The notes below the pieces were generated by a model. That model was given only the letters and a program-made list of their open reading frames with translations, did not search any database and was not told where the DNA came from. 24,130 bases of DNA from JARRNO01 sp037384885 (GTDB lineage: Bacteria; Acidobacteriota; UBA4820; DSQY01), in NCBI GenBank assembly GCA_037384885.1, contig JARRNO010000023.1, positions 1 to 24,130 on the forward strand, written 5' to 3'. Shown piece after piece: positions 17,547 to 24,130 of this stretch (position 1 is the stretch's first letter; each line of letters starts with the position of its first letter). The position numbers were made by a program, and so were the translations under genes.

Positions 17547-18840
17547 TCAGTCTTCCACCGGCTCCATCCGCGCCGTGAAATGACGCAGGAACGGCGGTTC
17601 GTAAGTGACCCGATATCCCCGGTACCGGCCCGCCGTTTCCGCAATCCTGCCGGCGGTTTCCGCAACGTACGCCAAGTGGTTGTCCGTATAGGTCCTTCTC
17701 GGGACGGCGAGCCGCACGAGTTCCATGCCCGCCGGCTGGAAGCGGCCGTCCTCCAAGTTCTTCCCGAACATCAGGGAGCCGATTTCCACCCCTCTGACGC
17801 CGCCCTCCAGATAAAGGGCCGCCGCCAGGCTCTGACCGGGAAACCGCTCCGGAGGAATGTGCGGAAGCACGGCCGTGGCATCCAGGTAGACTGCGTGGCC
17901 TCCGGCTGGCTCAAGGATGGGAACGCCATTGGCCTTCAACGCGTCGCCGAAACGCGCCACCTGTCCGACCCGGGCCTCCAGGTAGTCTTCACAAACCACT
18001 TCCCTGAACCCCTGCGCCAGGGCCTCCAGGTCGCGGCCCGTCAGGCCGCCGTAGGTCAGGAACCCTTCCCGGAGGATCAGCGAATTCTGCAGCGGCTGCA
18101 GGAAACGATCATCCCTGAGGGCGAGAAATCCTCCGATGTTGCCCAGACCGTCTTTCTTCGCGCTCATGGTGGCGCCGTCCGCGCAGTCGAACATGGCGCG
18201 GGCGATATCCTTGACGGACCAATCTTGGAATTCCGGCTCGCGCATCTTGATGAAGTAAGCGTTTTCTGCGAAGCGGCAGGCATCCAGGAAAAAGGGGACC
18301 CCGTACTTTCGGCACAGTGCGCCTGCTTCCCGGAGGTTGGCCAACGACACCGGTTGGCCGCCGCCCGTGTTGTTGGTTACCGTGCACATGCACACGGGGA
18401 TTTTTTCCGCTCCCGCCTCCCTGAGAAGATCCTCAAGCCGCGCCAAGTCGATGTTGCCTTTGAAGGGGTGCTGCAAAGAAGGATTGCGGCCTTCAGCGAT
18501 TACGAGATCGACCGCCTGGGCACCGTAATACTCGATGTTGGCTCTCGTGGTGTCGAAATGGTTCGTGCTCCATCCCCGTGATGTCACGCACCGCGTCACG
18601 AAACCGGAACCAGGATTTCGCTTGCGCGTAGGACTCGTCTCCCTCCATCATGGCGGCCCACTGCCGGTCGCTCATGGCTCCGGTGCCCGAATCGGTCAAG
18701 AGATCGATGAATACCGCTTCCGCAGGAATCAGAAAGAGATTGTGGCCCGCCTCAGCCAGCCGTCGCTCCCGCTCCTTCCGGTCCGGCAGCCGAATGCTTT
18801 CCACCATCTTCATCTTGTAGGGTTCCGGTCGGCTTTTCAT
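17547..18840 (-). pseudogene. tnaA: tryptophanase-like PLP beta-eliminating lyase, interrupted by internal deletion and frameshift
   Basis: The first part starts at ATG 18840 behind GAGGAG and reads 92 family residues, including FLIPAEAVFIDLLTDSGTGA and MSDRQWAAMMEGDE, up to DITGMEH. The remainder, in another frame from about 18566, starts THIS-family-like at NHFDTTRANIEYYGA and continues 339 residues to 17547. The PLP lysine lies in MSAKKDGLGNIGGF, and substrate-domain motifs GGHAVYLDA, PRRTYT and LRHFTARM follow. About 25-28 residues containing the usual PTHQGR segment are missing at the join (18561-18570). Absence of arginine in GVRGVEIGSLMFGK argues for tryptophanase over tyrosine phenol-lyase. 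An intact enzyme would cleave tryptophan to indole, pyruvate and ammonia. Confidence 0.85.
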
Positions 18841-21469
18841 GATTTCTCCTCAATATTCGGGCCAGGTAGCTTCCCGTCCGGGAATCCTCCACGCCGGCCA
18901 CCTCCTCGGGCGTGCCCACGGCCATGATTCGTCCCCCCTCGTCACCCCCTTCGGGCCCGAGGTCCACAATCATGTCCGCACACTTTATGACATCCAGATT
19001 ATGCTCGATCACGACCACGGTGTTTCCCGAGTCCACCAGCCGGTGAAGCACGTTCAGCAGATGCCTCACATCCTCGAAGTGCAGTCCGGTGGTCGGCTCG
19101 TCAAGCACGTACAACGTGTTGCCGGTCGCCCGGCGCGACAACTCCCGGGCCAGCTTGATCCGCTGCGCTTCACCGCCCGAAAGCGTCGTCGCCCTTTGCC
19201 CGAGATGAATGTAGCCGAGGCCGACGTCCTGGAGCGTCTTGAGCTTGTTGGCCACGAGCCGCACCGGCTCGAAGAAGACCAGCGCTTCATCCACCGTCAT
19301 ATTCAGAATTTCGGAAATGGTTTTTCCCTTGTACCTGATCTCCAGGGTCTCCGCCCGGGACGATAGCCCCGCGCACGAGACTCGGGCACCTGCGAATACA
19401 GCTCCCGGATCGGAGTAAACAGGCCGGTGTATGTGGCGGGGTTGCTCCTCGGCGTTCGGCCGATGGGAGACTGGTCGATCTCGATGACCTTGTCCACCAA
19501 GTGCCATCCTTCCAGCTTCCGGTGCTTTCCGGGGCGGTCCAGGCTTTGGAAGAGCCGCTGCATCAGTCCCTTGTAGAGAATGTCATGCACAAGGGTGGAC
19601 TTCCCCGATCCGGACACGCCCGTAACAAGGTTCAGCACACCCAGGGAGAAAGGGACATCCACGTCCTTCAGGTTGTGCTCCCCGGCCCCCCTGACCCAGA
19701 GCCGGCCGGTTTCCTTGCGGCGGTTTTCCGGTACGGCGATGCTGCGGCGCCCCGAAAGATACGCCCCGGTAACCGACCGCCCCTCTGTGCAAAGCGGCGC
19801 CCGGTCCCAGTTCGACAATGTGGTCCGCTTCGCGAATCGTTTCTTCGTCATGCTCGACCACGACGACGGTGTTGCCGAGATCCCGCATGCTCTTCAGGGT
19901 ATCCAGGAGACGCTGGTTGTCCCGTTGGTGCAGTCCGATGGACGGCTCGTCGAGAACATAAAGCACCCCTGTAAGCTGGCTGCCCACCTGCGTGGCCAGC
20001 CGGATGCGCTGGCTCTCTCCACCTGAAAGTGTCGTGGCCGTCCTGGAAAGAGTCAGGTACCCCAATCCGACATTTTTAAGAAATGTCAGGCGGTTGCGGA
20101 TTTCTTTCAACACCAGCCGGGCGATTTCCGTCTCCTGCGCCGTCAGGTCGAGAGACTCCAGCGTGTCAAGCGCCCCATGCACAGAGAGGTCGGTAAAATC
20201 AGCGATGCTCATCCCAGATAGGGTGACCGCCAAGGCTTCCGGTCTCAACCGTTTCCCACCGCACGCAGGACAGGCGGCGGTGGACATGTAGCCCTCTATC
20301 TCCTGGCGCACGGTATCCGACTGCGTTTCCTTGTAACGCCTTAACAGGTTGGTGATAACGCCTTCAAAGCGGAGCGGAATCTGCCGGGCCGCCTTTCCGC
20401 CGCCCGACTCGAGACCGTTCGTCCCATACAACACGAGGTGGCGCACCCCTTCCGAGAGCTTGGAGAAGGGCGTCTTCAAGGAAAAATTCCAAGCCCTGGC
20501 CAGCCGCTCCAGAAGCTGCCGGTACCACCCCCCGTTTTCCACCGGCCAGGGCGCGAGCGCCCCCTCCGAAAGAGACAGGTTCGGGTTCGGGACCACCCTC
20601 GCCGGATCCAGTTCCATCTTGACGCCGATCCCCGAGCATTCCTGGCAGGCGCCGTGCGGGGAGTTGAACGAGAAAATCCGCGGCTCGAGCTCTGGAAGGG
20701 CGGTTCCGCACTTGGCGCACGAAAGCCTTTCCGAGTAAAGGCGGTCGCTTTCATCCGACAGCCTGTGAATGATGAGCAGCCCTTCCGACTTTTTGAGGGC
20801 AAGCTCCACGGATTCAGTCAGCCGGCCCTCCATTCCAGGCCGGATCACGAGACGGTCGATGACCACCTCAATGCTGTGCGCTTTGTAGCGGTGGAGGTCC
20901 GACCCTTCCGAGAGGTCCGCCACCCGGCCGTCCACGCGCGCCCGCACGAAACCCTCTTTGAGGAGATCCTGGAATAGCTTTCGATACTCACCCTTCCGGC
21001 CCCTCACAAGCGGCGCCAGAACAAGAACACGTTCGCCTTCCGGGAGGCGGGCGATCTGGTCCACCATCTGCTGGACGGTCTGGCTCTGGATGGGGGTCCC
21101 GCACTGCGGGCAGTTCGGGTGGCCCACCCTGGCAAAAAGCACCCGGAGATAGTCGTAGATCTCCGTCACCGTACCGACAGTGGACCTGGGATTGTGTGAG
21201 GTGGATTTCTGCTCGATGGAGATGGCCGGAGAGAGCCCTTCGATGGTATCCACGTCCGGCTTTTCCATCAGGTCCAGAAACTGGCGGGCGTAGGCGGAGA
21301 GCGATTCCACGTAGCGCCGTTGTCCTTCAGCGTAGAGTGTGTCGAAGGCCAGGCTGGACTTTCCGGAGCCGCTCAACCCCGTGATCACGATCAGTCTGTT
21401 TTTGGGCAGCTTAAGATCGAGGTTCCTGAGGTTGTGCTCGCGGGCGCCTTTGATCCGAATGTAATCCAC
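18752..21469 (-). pseudogene. uvrA: excinuclease ABC subunit A, interrupted at two internal deletions
   Basis: Three pieces in different frames make up UvrA, the damage-recognising ATPase of nucleotide excision repair. Piece one (21469 to about 19796, 558 residues) has Walker A GLSGSGKSS (31-39), the zinc module CAKC...CQEC, CPACGGKRL, signature LSGGESQRIRLA and LDEPSIGLH. Piece two (about 19779-19351) has GVSGSGKST. Piece three (about 19351-18752) has LSGGEAQRIKLA and LDEPTTGLH. About 15 residues are lost at the first join, and about 43, including the second CxxC-CxxC zinc module, at the second. Start is GTG 21469 behind GGAGG. The end runs 89 bases into tnaA, which is unusual. Family identity is certain; whether the breaks are real is not. 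Confidence 0.92.
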
Positions 21470-21547
21470 AGCTCCTCCAAATCCCTCATTTTAGACGCCT
21501 TGCCCAAAAATTTCCACTTCCCATGTCCCGGGCGCAGTTTGACGGCC

Positions 21548-21582
21548 CATAAAACAAATGAGGGGGGATTCTGTCCCCCCTC
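21548..21582 (-). terminator. intrinsic terminator after the DUF4097 gene
   Basis: On the complement GAGGGGGGA and TCCCCCCTC form a perfect nine-pair stem (21560-21568 with 21574-21582) with a five-base loop, followed by ATTTGTTTTATG, a T-rich tail. It lies about 50 bases after the stop of the DUF4097 gene and before uvrA, so it separates these two transcription units. Confidence 0.82.
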
Positions 21583-21632
21583 GCTGGAAGAAAACTCGGA
21601 ACCGAAATGGAGAGTTGTTTTCGGACAATCGC

Positions 21633-22376
21633 TCAGGAGGCGGGATGGACGGCGATGGACCCGTTCACGGCTTCCATGTGCAACGTTTCGCCGCCTCCGT
21701 TCACCTCACCCCCCAGGCTGTGACGCGATCCGCTCATGGAGGGAAAACCGCAGTCGATGGATCCGTTGACGTTTTCCGCGTCCAGATGGAATGCGGCGGA
21801 TTTGTTCACGGCGACTCGCAGAGATCCGTTGACCGTTTCCAGTGAAGCCCTGCTCGGTTTGAGCGAACGGATCGTGCCGTGAACGGACCCGTTCGTGGTT
21901 TCGACCTTCCTGACGTTGTCTACATCAAAGGCGATGGCGCCGTTGACGGTCGTGGCGCTCAGAAGACCGCCCCGGGTGATGCCGATTTTGCCGTTCACCG
22001 TTTCCGCCTGGATTTCCGAGCCCGGCGAATCCACCTGGATGCCGCCGTTTACGGATTCAAGCTTCACGTGAATGGACGAAGGCGCGTTGATGGTATACGT
22101 GACCGATTTGGTGATTTCCGACAGGACTTTTTTAGCTTGGTCTTCGCTGGAGGCCTTGGCGCGTTTGATTGCGACGATCTGGACCTCGTTTTTGTCCCAG
22201 CTTTTTAGCGTGATGCCGCCGTTGACGTTCGACACCGAAAGGGAGCCGCCCTTTTGCATGGTAAAGGTTTTCTCCACCCGCTCAGTCACGCTGGCCGCAC
22301 GGCTTGGGGAGCAGGCAGCCAACCCTGCGGCAAAGACGGCGACAGCCAATATTCCGGTGAAAGTACGACGTTTCAT
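21633..22376 (-). CDS. DUF4097-type beta-repeat lipoprotein
   Basis: Protein of 247 residues. A signal peptide ends in the lipobox LAAC (19-22), so Cys22 is probably lipidated, and the mature protein is anchored in a membrane. The body consists of regular strands with nine NG-type turns: SNVNGG, ESVNGG, ETVNGK, TTVNGA, ETTNGS, ETVNGS, ENVNGS, GEVNGG and EAVNGS. This is characteristic of the DUF4097/DUF4098 adhesin-like family, thought to fold as a beta-helix. Its function is unknown; members often accompany sensor and anti-sigma systems, but none is seen here. ATG 22376 has AGGAGG 7 bases upstream. A terminator follows the gene. Its neighbour upstream is a PilZ-like gene, 122 bases away. Confidence 0.85.
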   Translation of the reverse strand: MKRRTFTGILAVAVFAAGLAACSPSRAASVTERVEKTFTMQKGGSLSVSNVNGGITLKSWDKNEVQIVAIKRAKASSEDQAKKVLSEITKSVTYTINAPSSIHVKLESVNGGIQVDSPGSEIQAETVNGKIGITRGGLLSATTVNGAIAFDVDNVRKVETTNGSVHGTIRSLKPSRASLETVNGSLRVAVNKSAAFHLDAENVNGSIDCGFPSMSGSRHSLGGEVNGGGETLHMEAVNGSIAVHPAS

Positions 22377-22498
22377 GGGGCACCTCCTCTGCCTCTCAAC
22401 AGACCATTACGAAGGGAGAAGGCGGTTTGTTTCTGCGCCCTGGCCGCCGAACCGCCCGCTTCAGGGCCGGCGGACCGGGGTAGAATCCACCCGCAGCG

Positions 22499-22831
22499 TC
22501 AGCCGGCAGGCAGGCGCATTCCGACGCGGCGCCCCAGGAGCTGTTCGATCTTCATGCGTTGGGTGGAAGGGGCGTTGAGGAAAAGGAAGGTGGATACCCA
22601 CGGCTCTTCCGGGGTCGTGTTCAAACACACGGCCTGAGATTCAAGCATCTCACCGTTGAGCGGGAACCGGATCCGGACCTTTGTCAGCACTCGGACCGGC
22701 AGGTCCAGATGCGCTTTGACGCCCCCGCGGCTCAGGATGAGAATCCGCACCGCAGCGCCCCGGCTTCCCGGCCCTTCGATTTCCCCCTCGAGCGGCTCCG
22801 GCCTCATCCCATCGTTCAGGTCGTCTTCCAC
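22499..22831 (-). CDS. PilZ-like domain protein
   Basis: Protein of 110 residues. The middle (AVRILILSRGGVKAHLDLPV, then KVRIRFPLNGEMLESQAVCL) resembles the PilZ core D/NxSxxG region and the following strands, and the end (TQRMKIEQLLGRR) resembles the usual terminal helix. PilZ proteins bind cyclic di-GMP through an RxxxR motif before the core, and I do not see a clear copy, so binding is uncertain. The start is GTG at 22831 with GGAGG 6 bases upstream. No membrane segment or second domain is visible. Assignment rests on pattern only; it may be a non-binding PilZ relative. Confidence 0.6.
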   Translation of the reverse strand: MEDDLNDGMRPEPLEGEIEGPGSRGAAVRILILSRGGVKAHLDLPVRVLTKVRIRFPLNGEMLESQAVCLNTTPEEPWVSTFLFLNAPSTQRMKIEQLLGRRVGMRLPAG

Positions 22832-22920
22832 GGCATGCCTCCAAGAAGCACCATGGCGCCGCGGCGTTAGGATTTCATTGGAATTTGATGAATTTCAGGA
22901 GAGTAACGGCGCTGGAATTC

Positions 22921-23883
22921 TCAGTCGATCCCGCAGGCGCGGCGCGCCCGCGCCAGTGTCTCCCGGGCGATAAGCCCGGCCCGTCTTGCGCCGTCTCGAA
23001 GGATATCCCAGACGTCGTCGGGCCGCTGTGCCAGTTCCCGCCGCCGTTCCCTGGCTTCGCCGAAATGCTCGTTCAGGAGCTGGACCAGGCGCTTCTTGGC
23101 CTCAGAGTACTTCAGACCACCTGCCAGAAAGCGCTGGCGCCACTCTTCCACCTCCTGGGCGTCAGCAAACAGTCTTAACAGGTTGAAGACATTGTTCGTG
23201 TCGGGATCCTTGGGCGCCTCCACCGGAGCAGAATCGGTGACGATGGACATCACCCTCTGCTTCAGCGGCTTACCCTCCAGGAACATCCCGATCTCGTTTC
23301 CGTACGACTTGCTCATCTTCTGCCCGTCGATCCCGGGCACCACGCCCGCATCCTCCAGGATCCGGTCTTCCGGGACGGTAAAGGTGTCTCCGTACAAGCT
23401 GTTAAAACGCTGAGCGATGTCCCGCGTTACCTCCACGTGCTGCTTCTGGTCCTTGCCCACCGGTACGATTTCGGCGTCCACGATCAGGATGTCCGCCGCC
23501 ATGAGCACGGGATAAGAGAAAAGCCCGTGGTCCGGGCTGATTCCCTTGGCCAGTTTGTCTTTGTAGGAATGGCACCGCTCCAAAAGCCCCATGGGCGTGA
23601 CCGTCGTGAGCAGCCAGGACAGTTCGGGAACTTCATGAACGTCCGACTGGCGGTAAAAAGCCGCCTTTTTCGGATCCAGGCCCAGCGCCAGATAGTCGAG
23701 CGCCACGTCCAGCACGTTTTCCCTCAAGAGTTCCGGGTTCTTCACGGTGGTCAGGGCGTGAAGGTCGGCGATGAAGTAGAAGGCTTCACCCTTGTGCTGA
23801 AGCTCCAGGTGCTGGCGGATGGCGCCGAGGTAGTTTCCGATGTGGAGCTTTCCGGACGGCTGAATCCCTGATAAGATGCGCAA
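22921..23883 (-). CDS. trpS: tryptophanyl-tRNA synthetase
   Basis: Class I synthetase of 320 residues, normal for the bacterial family. It starts RILSGIQPSGKLHIGNYLGA, where HIGN is the HIGH signature, and carries the KMSKS loop as GQKMSKSYGN. Other family parts are YFIADLHALTT, SYPVLMAADIL and GKDQKQHVEVTRDIA. It attaches tryptophan to tRNA-Trp. TTG at 23883 gives the common family start and has GGGAG 8 bases upstream. A GTG at 23889 would leave only 2 bases of spacing, but cannot be ruled out. It is the first minus-strand gene after a divergent intergenic region. Confidence 0.94.
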   Translation of the reverse strand: MRILSGIQPSGKLHIGNYLGAIRQHLELQHKGEAFYFIADLHALTTVKNPELLRENVLDVALDYLALGLDPKKAAFYRQSDVHEVPELSWLLTTVTPMGLLERCHSYKDKLAKGISPDHGLFSYPVLMAADILIVDAEIVPVGKDQKQHVEVTRDIAQRFNSLYGDTFTVPEDRILEDAGVVPGIDGQKMSKSYGNEIGMFLEGKPLKQRVMSIVTDSAPVEAPKDPDTNNVFNLLRLFADAQEVEEWRQRFLAGGLKYSEAKKRLVQLLNEHFGEARERRRELAQRPDDVWDILRDGARRAGLIARETLARARRACGID

Positions 23884-23910
23884 TTCCACGTCTCCCGCTC
23901 TTGCGGGCCT

Positions 23911-23940
23911 AATTTACCAGATGGCAGGGCGGCGTGACAA
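23911..23940 (-). promoter_or_regulatory. candidate sigma70 promoter of trpS
   Basis: On the complement, TTGTCA (23935-23940, 5 of 6) and TAAATT (23911-23916, 4 of 6) are separated by 18 bases and end 27 bases before the preferred trpS start. The position, in the divergent gap, is right. A five-pair hairpin (23894-23907) overlaps the ribosome-binding site but partly precedes the expected transcript start. Confidence 0.5.
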
Positions 23941-24032
23941 GCGGGTGCTTCCGGGCGGCATTCCTTAAAAAACCGTTCGCTTCGTCCGGAGGGGCGACCG
24001 CCCCAAACATCTGTTCGGCAAGGTTTTGCGTA

Positions 24033-24061
24033 TTGACCCTTCAGGTGCTTTCGGGCATAAT
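24033..24061 (+). promoter_or_regulatory. sigma70 promoter of the right-edge gene
   Basis: TTGACC (24033-24038, 5 of 6) and CATAAT (24056-24061, 5 of 6) are exactly 17 bases apart and lie 30 bases before a start codon with a strong ribosome-binding site. This is the best promoter match in the window. Confidence 0.72.
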
Positions 24062-24091
24062 AGGTGTTCCTTGTGTTTAGGAGGACAGGAC

Positions 24092-24130
24092 ATGTATTTC
24101 GCTTTGCTCATGGCAAAACCAGGCGGAGGG
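24092..24130 (+). CDS. start of an unidentified protein, cut by the window edge (possibly YajC)
   Basis: ATG at 24092 is preceded by AGGAGG (24079-24084) with 7 bases of spacing and by a good promoter. Only 13 residues are visible: MYFALLMAKPGGG. A short hydrophobic start followed by a G-rich stretch resembles the beginning of some YajC proteins (Sec translocase accessory), but this is too little to assign a family. The reading frame is open to the end of the window. Confidence 0.65.
   Translation, partial: MYFALLMAKPGGG

Noticed and set aside
17481..18581. Long + strand open frame of 366 codons opposite tnaA
   Set aside because: It is antisense to a recognised lyase and its residues look like reverse-strand translation, with no motif and no ribosome-binding site.
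17547..18599. Tyrosine phenol-lyase as an alternative name for the tnaA fragments
   Set aside because: The arginine that tyrosine phenol-lyases use to select substrate is absent at the expected place (GVRGVEIGSL), which fits tryptophanase better.
21462..21470. DnaA-box-like TAATCCACA at the uvrA start
   Set aside because: It is a single imperfect match with no companions or AT-rich unwinding element, so it is not evidence of oriC.
22819..22857. Tiny 12-codon frame (MVLLGGMPWKTT) ahead of and overlapping the PilZ-like gene start
   Set aside because: It has no ribosome-binding site of its own and is too short to distinguish from chance.
23894..23907. Hairpin CCCGC-loop-GCGGG covering the trpS ribosome-binding site
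   Set aside because: The predicted transcript start falls near its outer edge, the stem is only five pairs, and no leader peptide or T-box features are seen.
23980..23995. GGGGCG-AC-CGCCCC inverted repeat in the trpS divergent region
   Set aside because: The two-base loop is too short for a stable RNA hairpin, there is no T tract, and no known operator pattern was recognised.

Overview
The window is a GC-rich, gene-dense stretch of a diderm bacterial chromosome. Evidence for a diderm is the large periplasmic domain of YidC, a lipobox protein with a DUF4097-like beta-repeat body, and a bactofilin. The ATP synthase operon has two b-type subunits (atpF' and atpF), and AtpF carries a signal-like N-terminus. 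That layout, with parA-parB-bactofilin nearby, recalls Desulfobacterota, Acidobacteriota and related lineages. This is inference from family knowledge, and the phylum is not resolved here.

Layout: a greA-type transcript-cleavage factor (273-758, +) converges on a long block of minus-strand genes. Read in the direction of transcription, from high to low coordinate, the block runs: trpS, a PilZ-like protein, a DUF4097-type lipoprotein, a terminator, uvrA, tnaA, a conserved hypothetical, thiS, tRNA-Val(UAC), then a sigma70-like promoter and atpF'-atpF-atpH-atpA-atpG-atpD-atpC. Next come rpmH-rnpA-yidD-yidC-mnmE-mnmG-rsmG-parA-parB-bactofilin and pepP. At the right edge a divergent gene begins on the + strand (24092) behind a good promoter; only 13 codons are visible. 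Bases 1-213 hold no gene I can support.

From atpF' to pepP the genes overlap or are separated by 29 bases or less, except for 79 bases before parA. Energy conversion, ribosome and RNase P parts, membrane insertion, tRNA modification and chromosome segregation may therefore share one transcript. Two perfect parS palindromes flank part of this cluster, one at the end of rsmG just ahead of parA and one inside yidC. This marks the region as origin-proximal, although dnaA and a recognisable oriC are absent. The membrane subunits atpB and atpE are also absent.

The most striking anomaly is that three housekeeping or metabolic genes (atpA, tnaA, and uvrA twice) each lack a short internal conserved segment. 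I estimate about 45 to 130 bases are missing at each site, and the reading frame changes at every junction. All four sites lie between 14.0 and 19.9 kb. Loss of atpA and uvrA function together is unlikely in a living cell, so a sequence or assembly artefact (for example collapsed or removed gaps) is the leading explanation. No clear new defence or mobile system is visible. The least understood unit is the hypothetical gene translationally coupled to a ThiS-like sulfur carrier.
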